From NCBI GenBank assembly GCA_013393545.1, contig JABXHG010000181.1, forward strand, positions 1-42,254: a DNA stretch of 42,254 nt, written 5' to 3'. A model generated the notes under the pieces. It made no database searches, was not told where the DNA came from, and saw only the letters and a program-made list of their open reading frames with translations. A program made the translations under genes and the position numbers. Source of the stretch: Alteromonadaceae bacterium. Its GTDB lineage: Bacteria > Pseudomonadota > Gammaproteobacteria > Pseudomonadales > Oleiphilaceae. Below, piece by piece: positions 29,637 to 37,872 of this stretch (positions within the stretch are counted from its first letter, which is position 1; every line of letters starts with the position of its first letter).

Positions 29637-32414
29637 ATGACCGCGGAACACGCCCGTTTCTCAGGTGCCCGGCACCTGCCGGTTTTTCTTCTGATTCTGA
29701 TGATGACCCTGTTTCTCAGCCCAACGGTGACCGCCAGCGTGAATCCCACCAAAAGCCCCAATGACAACAACGACTATCGTTTTCTGGAACTGGACAACGG
29801 CCTTCGGGTCTTGCTGGTTTCCGACCCACAAGCGGAAAAAGCAGCCGCCTCTCTGAACGTGGCTGTTGGCAGTGGTGATGACCCGGACGACCGCGCCGGC
29901 CTGGCCCACTTTCTGGAACACATGCTGTTCCTCGGCACCGAGAAATACCCCGATGCTGGCGAATACCAGCAGTTCATTCGCAGCCACGGCGGCAGCCACA
30001 ACGCCTTTACCGCTTTCCAGGACACCAACTATTTCTTCGACGTGGAAGCCGAATTTCTGGAGCCGGCCCTGGACCGCTTCGCCCAGCAGTTCTCTGCCCC
30101 GCTGTTCACGCCCGAACTGGTGGACCGGGAGCGCAACGCCGTGCATTCGGAATTCACCGCCAAACTGAAAGACGACGCCCGGCGCCTGTTGTCGGTACGC
30201 AAAGCCGGTGGCAATCCGGACCACGCCTTCAGCCGCTTTGCCGTGGGCAACCTGACCACCCTGGAAAACACCAACGACAATCCGCTGCGCCCGGACCTGA
30301 TCGAGTTCTGGCAACAGCACTATTCCGCCAACATCATGACCCTGGCGGTTTACGGCCCACAGAGCCTGGATGAGCTCGAACAAATGGTGCGCCCGCGCTT
30401 CAGCGCCGTTGAAAACCGCGACCTGAGCCCGAAAACGCACCCGCAACCGGTGCTGGACGTGGACCGGCTGCCGGAAAAAATCACCGCTGAAAGCCTGAAA
30501 GACAGCCGGCACATGACACTGGCCTTCCCAATTCCTTCACAAAAGGCCAATTATAAGACCAAACCGGTTTCCTATCTGGCCAACCTGATTGGCCACGAGG
30601 GTGAAGGAAGCCTGTTTGATGTACTGAAAAAAGCCGGCCTGGCCCACAGCCTATCCGCCGGCCTGGGCATGGACACGGGTGAGCACGCCACCCTGGAAAT
30701 CAGCCTGTCGCTAACCCGCGAAGGCTTACAGCGCCAGGACGACATTATCGCCCTGACCTTCGAATACCTGGACAAGATCCGTGAGAACGGCATTCGTGAA
30801 GAACGCTTCCGGGAAATGCAGCAGTTGGCCACCATCGATTTCCGGTACCGAGAAAAAGCCAAACCGGTGAGCGAAGCCATGCGCCTGTCCCGCATGCTGC
30901 GCGACTACCCGGTCGAAGACGTACTGAGCGCGCCCTGGCTGATGGAACGTTACGCCCCCGATCAGTACCGGGCCCTGCTTGAACAGCTAACTCCGGACAA
31001 CCTCCTGGTGCGCGTGTCTGAACCCACACCCCAACTGGACAACCCGATGCTTACCCGGTGGTACCAGACCCCGTGGCAACGGGAGCCCCTGACCACCCTC
31101 GCAGACGGCAACCAACAACTGGCCAGCCAGCTGACACTGCCGGAGATGAATCCGTTTGTTCCGGAAGACCTGTCGCTGGTCACCGGCAAAACCATGGAGC
31201 AGCCGCTGCACCTGGCGGAGCTTTCGGGCCTGGATGTGTGGTACGCCCGCGACACCCGCTTCAACACCCCCAAGGCCAATGTTCTGGTCAGCCTGCGCAC
31301 ACCGGCCGCGACCGGATCGGCCCGGGAAAAAGTGCTGACGCAAATGCTGCTGGACGTCATCAACCAGGGCCTGAATGCGCAAACCTACGCGGCCCGGCTG
31401 GCTGGTCTGGATTACCGGGTATACGGCCACCTGCGCGGCATTACCGTGCGTGTGGGTGGCTACAACGACAAACTGCATACCCTGCTGGGCGACGTTCTGG
31501 CAGAAGTGGCCAACCCGGCGCTCACTGAACAACGCTTCGCACTGGCCCGCCAAAAGCTGATCGACGGTCTGGAAAACAAGGCGAAAAACCGCCCGGTTCA
31601 GCAAACCTCCGAATTCGTCCAGACACGCATCATTGAGGGCACCTTCCCCACAGAAGACAAACTCGCCGCCGCCCGCGAGCTTTCACTGCAGGATTTGCAG
31701 GACTTCGCCGACGGCCTGCTGGCACAAACCGACCCGGTGATGCTTGCCCACGGCAACCTGACCGAAGCCGCCGCCCTGAACCTGGCCAAACGGGTGGAAG
31801 CACAGGTACTGGCGCAAGGCGAACGCACCCGCGTGGCCCGTGCCGGCATTCGAACACTGCCAGCCGGCCAGACCGAAGCTGAATTGGACATCAATCACCC
31901 GGATACCGGCTACACGTTGTATCTGCAAGGCGACAACACCAGCGACCAGGAACGCGCCCGCTTCCGCCTGCTGGCGCAAATTATCGGCAGCCCGTTCTAC
32001 GAGGAAATCCGCACCAACCGGCAGCTGGGCTACATTGTCTACGCCACCAACTTCGAGATTCTGGAAACACCGGCTCTGGCCCTGGTGGTGCAATCCCCCG
32101 AAGCCAGCAGCGAAACCATCGACCAGGCCGTCTCCGATTTTGCCAACGCCTACGCCGATGAGCTGGCGGCGCTCGGACCACAACGCCTCGAACGGGAAAA
32201 ACAAGCCGTGATCAGCCGCCTGCTGGAACCCGAACACCAACTGGGCGAGATCTCCACCCGCTACTGGCGGGAAATTGACCGTGAGAATAACAACTTCGAT
32301 AGCCGTGAACGCCTGGCCGAGGCTATCCGTGAGGTGTCTCTCGAAGCACTGATTGAGACCTTCGAGAAGGCCCTCCTGAAACGTGAACGCGCTCTGCTGG
32401 TCACCACCCCTTGA
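29637..32414 (+). CDS. Pitrilysin-type M16 zinc protease
   Basis: The 925-residue protein has a signal peptide (FLLILMMTLFLSP, ending near VTA) and an M16 inverted zinc motif HFLEH at 91-95, with a distal Glu in the ERNAVHSEF region. An inactive-type C-terminal half with NRQLGYIVYA completes it. The size is near that of E. coli protease III (962), a periplasmic peptidase that degrades small proteins, so the same place and role are inferred. I chose the ATG at 29637, with GAGGGG four bases upstream, over the ATG at 29625. Its stop codon lies within the -35 of the following tRNA promoter. Confidence 0.92.
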   Translation: MTAEHARFSGARHLPVFLLILMMTLFLSPTVTASVNPTKSPNDNNDYRFLELDNGLRVLLVSDPQAEKAAASLNVAVGSGDDPDDRAGLAHFLEHMLFLGTEKYPDAGEYQQFIRSHGGSHNAFTAFQDTNYFFDVEAEFLEPALDRFAQQFSAPLFTPELVDRERNAVHSEFTAKLKDDARRLLSVRKAGGNPDHAFSRFAVGNLTTLENTNDNPLRPDLIEFWQQHYSANIMTLAVYGPQSLDELEQMVRPRFSAVENRDLSPKTHPQPVLDVDRLPEKITAESLKDSRHMTLAFPIPSQKANYKTKPVSYLANLIGHEGEGSLFDVLKKAGLAHSLSAGLGMDTGEHATLEISLSLTREGLQRQDDIIALTFEYLDKIRENGIREERFREMQQLATIDFRYREKAKPVSEAMRLSRMLRDYPVEDVLSAPWLMERYAPDQYRALLEQLTPDNLLVRVSEPTPQLDNPMLTRWYQTPWQREPLTTLADGNQQLASQLTLPEMNPFVPEDLSLVTGKTMEQPLHLAELSGLDVWYARDTRFNTPKANVLVSLRTPAATGSAREKVLTQMLLDVINQGLNAQTYAARLAGLDYRVYGHLRGITVRVGGYNDKLHTLLGDVLAEVANPALTEQRFALARQKLIDGLENKAKNRPVQQTSEFVQTRIIEGTFPTEDKLAAARELSLQDLQDFADGLLAQTDPVMLAHGNLTEAAALNLAKRVEAQVLAQGERTRVARAGIRTLPAGQTEAELDINHPDTGYTLYLQGDNTSDQERARFRLLAQIIGSPFYEEIRTNRQLGYIVYATNFEILETPALALVVQSPEASSETIDQAVSDFANAYADELAALGPQRLEREKQAVISRLLEPEHQLGEISTRYWREIDRENNNFDSRERLAEAIREVSLEALIETFEKALLKRERALLVTTP

Positions 32415-32439
32415 GACAAGGGGCGGTGCCGGCTATCAT
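32411..32439 (+). promoter_or_regulatory. Promoter of the tRNA-Arg gene
   Basis: -35 TTGAGA (32411-32416) and -10 TATCAT (32434-32439) are separated by 17 bases and lie 18 bases upstream of the tRNA. The -35 contains the TGA stop of the protease gene. Confidence 0.65.
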
Positions 32440-32456
32440 ACGCCCTCCTCAAAAAG

Positions 32457-32533
32457 GCCCCCGTAGCTCATGTGGATAGAGCGATCCCCGCCTAAGGGAG
32501 AGGTAGCAGGCTCGAGTCCTGCCGGGGGTACCA
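32457..32533 (+). tRNA. tRNA-Arg (anticodon CCT), atypical
   Basis: The 77-base gene folds as a tRNA. The acceptor stem GCCCCCG pairs with CGGGGGT, the D stem is GCTC/GAGC, the T stem GCAGG/CCTGC, and CCA is encoded. The anticodon loop is CGCCTAA with anticodon CCT at 32491-32493. Several positions are unusual: G instead of the near-universal U33, C instead of T54 in the T loop, and an A-G mismatch closing the anticodon stem. It may be a functional divergent copy or a decaying one. A type I restriction locus starts 59 bases downstream with no terminator between. Confidence 0.85.
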
Positions 32534-32592
32534 GTTAGCCTTCCGAAACACCTGCCCAGCTTCGCTCCCAGAAACACCAAACGGAAGTACCC

Positions 32593-34998
32593 ATGGCCTT
32601 AACGCTCGAACAACTTGAACGCCACCTGTTCAAAGCTGCTGACATTCTCCGGGGTAAAATGGATGCCTCAGAGTTCAAGGAATACATTTTCGGCATGCTG
32701 TTCCTCAAACGCTGCTCTGACGTGTTTGAGCAGCGCTACCAGGAGGTTGTCTCCAACCAACTGGCAAAAGGCAAAGGCGAGGTGGAAGCGAGAGCCATTG
32801 CGGACATGGAGAACTGGTACAAGTCCACCTTCTATGTGCCCAAGCAATCCCGCTGGGAGTTCCTGATGAACGATGCCCACCATGGCGTGGGCAACTATCT
32901 GAACAAGGCGCTGGCAGGCCTGGAAGAGCACAACGTAAGCCTGGCAGGCGTATTGGAGCATATCGACTTCACCCGAAAGGTCGGCTCCACCACTTTACCG
33001 GACAAGAAGCTGCGGGATCTGATCGTGCATTTCAGTCAGTACCGGTTGCGCAACGAAGACTTTGAGTTTCCGGACCTGTTGGGTGCAGCCTACGAGTACT
33101 TGATTGGCGATTTTGCCGACTCTGCCGGTAAGAAAGGCGGCGAGTTCTACACGCCCCGCTCGGTCGTACGGATGATGGTGCGGCTTACCAATCCCCAGGA
33201 AGGCCAGAGCGTTTACGACCCATGCTGTGGCTCTGGTGGCATGCTGATCATGTCCAAGGAGTACCTGGAAGAACAAGGTGGCGATCCAAACCTGCTTTCC
33301 TTATTCGGCCAGGAGGCGTCTGGTTCAGTCTGGGCCATCGCCAAGATGAACATGCTGCTGCACGGTATCACCAGCGCTGACCTGCGTAACGAAGACACTC
33401 TTACTGATCCCCAGCACGTTGAAGGCGGTGAGCTGATGCGTTTTGACCGCATCCTGACCAACCCGCCCTTCTCTATCGGCTTCACACCCAGCAACCAGTT
33501 CCCGGAAAGGTTCCAGTATGGCCAGGTGCCGGAAGGCGCGAAGAAAGCCGACCTGATGTTCCTGCAACACATGGTCGCCAGTCTAAAATCTGATGGCATG
33601 CTGGCCACGGTAATGCCGCACGGCGTGCTGTTCCGGGGTGGTGATGAAAAGCGCATCCGGGCCGGGCTGCTCGAAAACGACCTGATCGAAGCCGTGATCG
33701 GCCTCGCCCCCAACCTGTTCTACGGCACCGGCATCCCTGCCTGCATCCTGGTGTTGCGTAACAAGGGTGCTAAGGCGCCGGAACGCAAAGGCAAGGTTCT
33801 GTTCGTCAATGCCGACCGGGAATACTACGAAGGCCGCGCGCAGAACCATTTGCTGCCGGAACATATCGAAAAAATCGCCAGCACCTTTGAGGCCTTTGCA
33901 GAGGCCGACAATTTCTCGCGCCTCGTTAGCCTGGAAGAATTGCGGGAAAACGACTACAACCTGAACATTCGTCGCTATGCAGATAATGCCCCGGCACCGG
34001 AACCCCAGGATGTGCGGGCGCACCTAGTGGGCGGCATCCCCCTGAAAGAAGTTCAGGCCAAGCAACCTCTGTTCGATGCCCAAGGCCTTGACCCCATGGA
34101 TCTACTCACCCCCAAGCCGGGTGAAGAAAACTATGTGGACTTCCGGGACGACCTTGCCGATAAGGCCGCCATTAAACCGGCCATCGAACAAAATGCAGGC
34201 ATTCAAAACAAAGAGGCCCGGCTCAAGGACAGCTTCGAAACCTGGTGGCAGCAACGAGCCCCTCATATTGCCCGACTCTCCGGCAATGGCCAGCAACTGA
34301 GTGCTCTGCGGGATGAGCTCATCGGCACCTTTACCCACGCCCTGGACCCCATCGGCATGCTGGACCGGTTTGCGGTACGCGGCATCATTGCCGGTTTCTG
34401 GGACCAGAACAAAAACGAATTCCGCACACTGCAGGCGCGTGGCGTACTCGGCGTGGTGGATGCCTGGCGTACCAGCGTCATCACGCTGCTGGAAGACGAC
34501 CAGAAGAAGACCAATCCGCTAGACCACAAATTGGTGACCTTCCTGCTGGCAGATTACGTGGCCGAGTTGGAAGACTTGCAAGCCAAAAAGGCTGAATTGG
34601 ATGGCCGCATCAAAGCCGCCACGACAAAGCCTGAGGAAGACGATGAAGCGGAACCAGATGAAGACGCGCCCACCGATGCGGATATCAAAGCCTGGAAATC
34701 CGAGCGCACCAAAGCGACCAAAACCCTGAAAGCCAAACAGGCCAGTTTTGAGGCACATCTGAACGAAGCAGTGGATGCACTGGACGAAGCCGGAGCCGCC
34801 GAGTTAGTTCTGACAATCCTACACAACGACATATTGGGGATACTGGAAGCCTACATTCAACAGCAGCGGCAAGAAGTGATCGCTGAGTTTGAGGCTTGGT
34901 GGGATAAATACCGGGTCACACTGGCCGATATTGAGGCAGATCGGGATCAAGCCGCAGCCGCGCTAAAGGGATTTTTAGAAGGACTTGGCTATGCATGA
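32593..34998 (+). CDS. hsdM: Type I restriction-modification DNA methyltransferase subunit HsdM
   Basis: The 801-residue protein has the HsdM N-terminal helical domain (~1-150) and an N6-adenine methyltransferase domain. SAM motif I lies at Asp209 (DPCCGSGG) and catalytic motif NPPF at 290-293. HsdM with HsdS modifies the recognition sequence and, with HsdR, forms the restriction complex. Many HsdM proteins are near 500 residues; here a further ~300-residue C-terminal part has helical and coiled-coil segments and an acidic stretch ([17 protein letters not shown], ~680-695). GGAAG lies before the ATG. It is 59 bases downstream of the tRNA and overlaps hsdS by eight bases. Confidence 0.96.
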   Translation: MALTLEQLERHLFKAADILRGKMDASEFKEYIFGMLFLKRCSDVFEQRYQEVVSNQLAKGKGEVEARAIADMENWYKSTFYVPKQSRWEFLMNDAHHGVGNYLNKALAGLEEHNVSLAGVLEHIDFTRKVGSTTLPDKKLRDLIVHFSQYRLRNEDFEFPDLLGAAYEYLIGDFADSAGKKGGEFYTPRSVVRMMVRLTNPQEGQSVYDPCCGSGGMLIMSKEYLEEQGGDPNLLSLFGQEASGSVWAIAKMNMLLHGITSADLRNEDTLTDPQHVEGGELMRFDRILTNPPFSIGFTPSNQFPERFQYGQVPEGAKKADLMFLQHMVASLKSDGMLATVMPHGVLFRGGDEKRIRAGLLENDLIEAVIGLAPNLFYGTGIPACILVLRNKGAKAPERKGKVLFVNADREYYEGRAQNHLLPEHIEKIASTFEAFAEADNFSRLVSLEELRENDYNLNIRRYADNAPAPEPQDVRAHLVGGIPLKEVQAKQPLFDAQGLDPMDLLTPKPGEENYVDFRDDLADKAAIKPAIEQNAGIQNKEARLKDSFETWWQQRAPHIARLSGNGQQLSALRDELIGTFTHALDPIGMLDRFAVRGIIAGFWDQNKNEFRTLQARGVLGVVDAWRTSVITLLEDDQKKTNPLDHKLVTFLLADYVAELEDLQAKKAELDGRIKAATTKPEEDDEAEPDEDAPTDADIKAWKSERTKATKTLKAKQASFEAHLNEAVDALDEAGAAELVLTILHNDILGILEAYIQQQRQEVIAEFEAWWDKYRVTLADIEADRDQAAAALKGFLEGLGYA

Positions 34999-36244
34999 TA
35001 AAGAATTTCAACTAGGCGAGTTGATCTCGATCCTTTCTGGATTCCCCTTCGATTCGGAACTATTTACCGATGATCCCGGGCAGCCGCTCATTCGAATCCG
35101 AGACCTGCTGTCAGCCGAAATCAAGACCTATTATTCGGGGCCTTTCGATAAACGCTACGTTGTCGATAATGGCGAAATTTTGATAGGCATGGACGGTGAC
35201 TTCAACGTCATCCGGTGGACAAAGGGGCCAGCCCTTCTTAACCAACGTGTTTGTTTGGTCAAATCGGCATCCCAGGAACTTGATGAGAGCTTTTTATTCT
35301 GGCTTTTGGGCCCGAAAGTAGAGTCTATACACAAGACTACACCACAAACTACCGTGAAACACCTTTCAGTAAATGACCTCAAAGGTTTAACGGTCCGAAT
35401 TCCCGAGCGCGTACATCAGCAAAAAATCGCCCAGATCCTCGACACCCTGGACACCCAAATCCAGAAAACCGACGCCCTGATCGCCAAGCTGGAAAAAATC
35501 AAGGAAGGCCTGCTCCACGACCTGCTCACCCGGGGCATCGACCATAACGGCCAGCTACGCCCCATGCAGGAACAGGCGCCGGAGCTTTATAAGGAGTCAG
35601 CTTTGGGGCTAATCCCACGAGAGTGGGATGTTTCGGAACTCGGAACCGTCACAACCTCTTCAGTAATTGGTCCATTCGGCAGTGACTTGGTCGCATCGGA
35701 TTACCGTAGTGAAGGGGTTCCGGTTGTATTCGTGCGAGACATTGCAGGGGCACGATACAACCGAGTAAGCCGGGTCTTTGTTAGCCATAAAAAGGCGCTT
35801 GCTCTATCAGCTCATGAAGTAAAGGCCGGCGATTTACTTCTGACGAAAATGGGGTTGCCACCCTGCATATCTGCCGTATACCCCGAAAACGAACCTGCGG
35901 GAATAATTACTGCAGACATCGTTCGCCTCCGACTTAATGCCGCCGTAACCCCGAAATGGGCTCAGTACTTCGTGAATTCCGAATACGTAAAGGCGCAAGT
36001 AAGAGGTATCACTGCTGGTGTCACTAGGCCCAAAGTCACACTGAAAGATGTGAGAAGCCTGAAGATCGCGATACCCAGCACCGAGGAACAGGCTCGGATT
36101 CTCGACATCCTCCAGCATTGTTCCAAACGACTGGGATCAGAACGTGCAGAATTGTCCAAATTACAATCTCAGAAACCCGGCTTAATGGACGACCTCCTCA
36201 CCGGCCGAGTCCGAGTCACCCCATTACTCAAGGATGCCGGATGA
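34991..36244 (+). CDS. hsdS: Type I restriction-modification specificity subunit HsdS
   Basis: The 417-residue protein has two target-recognition domains (~1-140 and ~195-365). Each is followed by a conserved helical region: [20 protein letters not shown] (~145-165) ending in LLHDLLTRG, and [18 protein letters not shown] ending in [12 protein letters not shown]. This two-fold layout sets a bipartite recognition sequence, which cannot be read from the sequence. The target-recognition parts are more A/T-rich than hsdM, as usual for exchanged segments. The ATG at 34991 has AAGGA seven bases upstream. The gene overlaps hsdM by eight bases and the macro-domain gene by four. Confidence 0.95.
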   Translation: MHDKEFQLGELISILSGFPFDSELFTDDPGQPLIRIRDLLSAEIKTYYSGPFDKRYVVDNGEILIGMDGDFNVIRWTKGPALLNQRVCLVKSASQELDESFLFWLLGPKVESIHKTTPQTTVKHLSVNDLKGLTVRIPERVHQQKIAQILDTLDTQIQKTDALIAKLEKIKEGLLHDLLTRGIDHNGQLRPMQEQAPELYKESALGLIPREWDVSELGTVTTSSVIGPFGSDLVASDYRSEGVPVVFVRDIAGARYNRVSRVFVSHKKALALSAHEVKAGDLLLTKMGLPPCISAVYPENEPAGIITADIVRLRLNAAVTPKWAQYFVNSEYVKAQVRGITAGVTRPKVTLKDVRSLKIAIPSTEEQARILDILQHCSKRLGSERAELSKLQSQKPGLMDDLLTGRVRVTPLLKDAG

Positions 36245-36711
36245 TCCAGTATTGCCATGGGAATCTGTTTGAAGCGGATGCCGAAGCCCTGGTGAATCCC
36301 GTAAACACTCAGGGCGTTATGGGCAAAGGCCTGGCGCTGGCATTCAAAAAGATGTTCCCGGAAAATTTCGAGGCTTACGCTGAAGCCTGCCAATCAGGCC
36401 ACATCAAAACCGGCAAAATGTTTGTAACCGAACAACAGGGCCTCATCGGTCCCCGCTGGATCATTAACTTTCCCACCAAACAACATTGGCGCGATCCATC
36501 GAGGTTGGAATGGATAGACCAGGGACTGGCAGATCTCAGAAAAGTACTGGCCGAAAACCAGATCCCATCCGTTGCCATACCGCCGCTTGGGTGCGGCCTT
36601 GGAGGGCTGGACTGGGAGCTGGTCAAACCGCGAATTGAAGACGCATTTTCTGGATTAGCTGATGTTCGTGTGTTGCTCTTTGAGCCAGCGCGAACTGCAA
36701 AATCATTTTGA
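36241..36711 (+). CDS. Macro-domain protein, DarG-like, in the restriction operon
   Basis: The 156-residue protein is a complete macro domain. NPVNTQGVMGKGLA (Asn22, Gly28) and IPPLGCGLGGLDW (113-125) form the ADP-ribose pocket, and INFPTKQHW carries Lys80. This pattern is that of the DarG/TARG1 group, whose lysine removes ADP-ribose from DNA or protein; from memory Lys80 is the catalytic lysine in a studied DarG. DarG normally follows the DarT DNA ADP-ribosyltransferase and has a second domain. Here both are absent; the upstream gene is hsdS, with ATGA overlapping start and stop. A role in protecting or repairing ADP-ribosylated DNA is an inference. Confidence 0.88.
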   Translation: MIQYCHGNLFEADAEALVNPVNTQGVMGKGLALAFKKMFPENFEAYAEACQSGHIKTGKMFVTEQQGLIGPRWIINFPTKQHWRDPSRLEWIDQGLADLRKVLAENQIPSVAIPPLGCGLGGLDWELVKPRIEDAFSGLADVRVLLFEPARTAKSF

Positions 36712-36754
36712 TCGGCATTGCTACTGTACAGGGTCTCGCCGATAACACTGCTCT

Positions 36755-36794
36755 AACGCAAAAAAGCCTGCTCGAAAGCAGGCTTCTTTGCGTT
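36755..36794. terminator. Strong bidirectional terminator after the macro-domain gene
   Basis: AAGCCTGC (36764-36771) pairs with GCAGGCTT (36778-36785) across a six-base loop. Outer bases AACGCAAA and TTTGCGTT extend the stem, giving A- and T-rich flanks on both strands. It lies between the converging ends of the macro-domain gene and the 72-residue gene and would serve both. Confidence 0.85.
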
Positions 36795-36816
36795 TATCAG
36801 TACGTCTCTCTTTGCC

Positions 36817-37035
36817 TCAGGCTTTGCGACCAGCCATACCCACTGGCTCTTCAGCCCAGCGCTGCTTGAACTTGCGCATTTTGAATGCCTTGACTTTGTA
36901 TTTCGGCTTTTTCGGCAAACCCAGATCTTGCCTGGCCTGCTCAAGCTGCTGATTTGTCGGGTTCTCTGGTACGGAAACCTTGCAGCCAGACGGCCTGTGT
37001 TGCTCGCCTTGGTGCATCTCTCTTGCGGCGCTCAT
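36817..37035 (-). CDS. Small basic protein of unknown function, 72 residues
   Basis: I do not recognise this protein. It is strongly basic in its second half (KKPKYKVKAFKMRKFKQRW) and has a predicted helix in NPTNQQLEQARQDLG; no known domain or helix-turn-helix is evident. A very good ribosome site (GGGAGG, about seven bases before the ATG) and the shared terminator 22 bases beyond its stop argue that it is real. It lies on the strand opposite to the restriction genes, downstream of the 242-residue gene, with an 87-base gap holding a possible -10 (TATATT). DNA or RNA binding is possible from charge only. Confidence 0.6.
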   Translation of the reverse strand: MSAAREMHQGEQHRPSGCKVSVPENPTNQQLEQARQDLGLPKKPKYKVKAFKMRKFKQRWAEEPVGMAGRKA

Positions 37036-37122
37036 AGCACCACCTCCCGTCTCGATATCAATATACTAACATTCTGCCCAACACAGCGTTCGAAGGCAAA
37101 TGAGGGGATTCCCCGAGCCGCT

Positions 37123-37851
37123 CTAACCTTCAAGATTGAGGTAGAAGTAGTCATAGGGGAAATTTTTGTCACGTTCTCGATATTTACCCTCGAAAACATC
37201 CATAAAATGCTGAAAAGCCAGTACATTTTTACTTGGATTAGTGAGTAAAACCCGTTTCTTGTCAATCAAGGATGCGTAATGTGCCGCGCAGTGAACGGCG
37301 ATATCAGTGATATAGCCTTGAAAAGGGTTGTCAGTCGGCTTTCTGGCCAGAAAATCTATGCGAACGTGGCTTAACGCCTTATGACCTTTTGAAACACGCC
37401 CTTGCGCAGCACCGACGAGCTTCGCCGACTTTCCACTTTCGGAAACATAGAAAATACCAAGATCAAAATTACGTGGTCGTTTTATGTTATTGGTCTTGGA
37501 CAAAAGCCCATGCCAATCAAGGCCTGAGCCCCACCCGGCAACCTCGTCTCGAACGTTGCTTTCACTCAAGGCATCGAGCATCAAGCGCTCACCAAAGACA
37601 TCATGAAACTCGTCCATGCAGATCTTGTAAGCTTTTTGCCTGATAAGCAGATAACGCTTCCAGGCTTCGCGTTTTTCCAAACTTTGAGAAGTCAAACTGC
37701 TTCCTTTAGGGTTAGCACCATACACCAACACGCCAGAATGGTATTCGCATGATCTTTGCTGGCCAAGCATAATAGGTTGAACTGCAACTGTTAATGGGCG
37801 AACGTATATTACTGGCGGAAAAAGCCCTCGGTGAAGCTCACAGATCAACAT
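37123..37851 (-). CDS. Unknown protein, possible GNAT-like fold, 242 residues
   Basis: I cannot assign a firm family. The C-terminal half (~125-235) reads like a divergent GNAT-type domain: FDLGIFYV, LVGAAQGRVS, VRIDFLARKPTDNPFQGYI, a helix, then VLLTNPSKNVLAFQHFMDVF in the place of the last strand and helix. The N-terminal part (LEKREAWKRYLLIRQKAYKI) is helical. It is A/T-richer than the housekeeping genes. The start at 37851 has only a weak GAGG; an ATG at 37770 is possible. It is divergent from hsdR, with 21 bases between starts, so the hsdR promoter would lie inside this gene. Confidence 0.65.
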   Translation of the reverse strand: MLICELHRGLFPPVIYVRPLTVAVQPIMLGQQRSCEYHSGVLVYGANPKGSSLTSQSLEKREAWKRYLLIRQKAYKICMDEFHDVFGERLMLDALSESNVRDEVAGWGSGLDWHGLLSKTNNIKRPRNFDLGIFYVSESGKSAKLVGAAQGRVSKGHKALSHVRIDFLARKPTDNPFQGYITDIAVHCAAHYASLIDKKRVLLTNPSKNVLAFQHFMDVFEGKYRERDKNFPYDYFYLNLEG

Positions 37852-37872
37852 GGCGCCTCAAAAGGAGTTGTA

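Noticed and set aside
36241..37851. The 242-residue gene as the missing DarT partner of the macro protein
   Set aside because: It lies on the other strand and shows no DarT-like motifs such as an N-terminal HITH-type NAD-binding segment.
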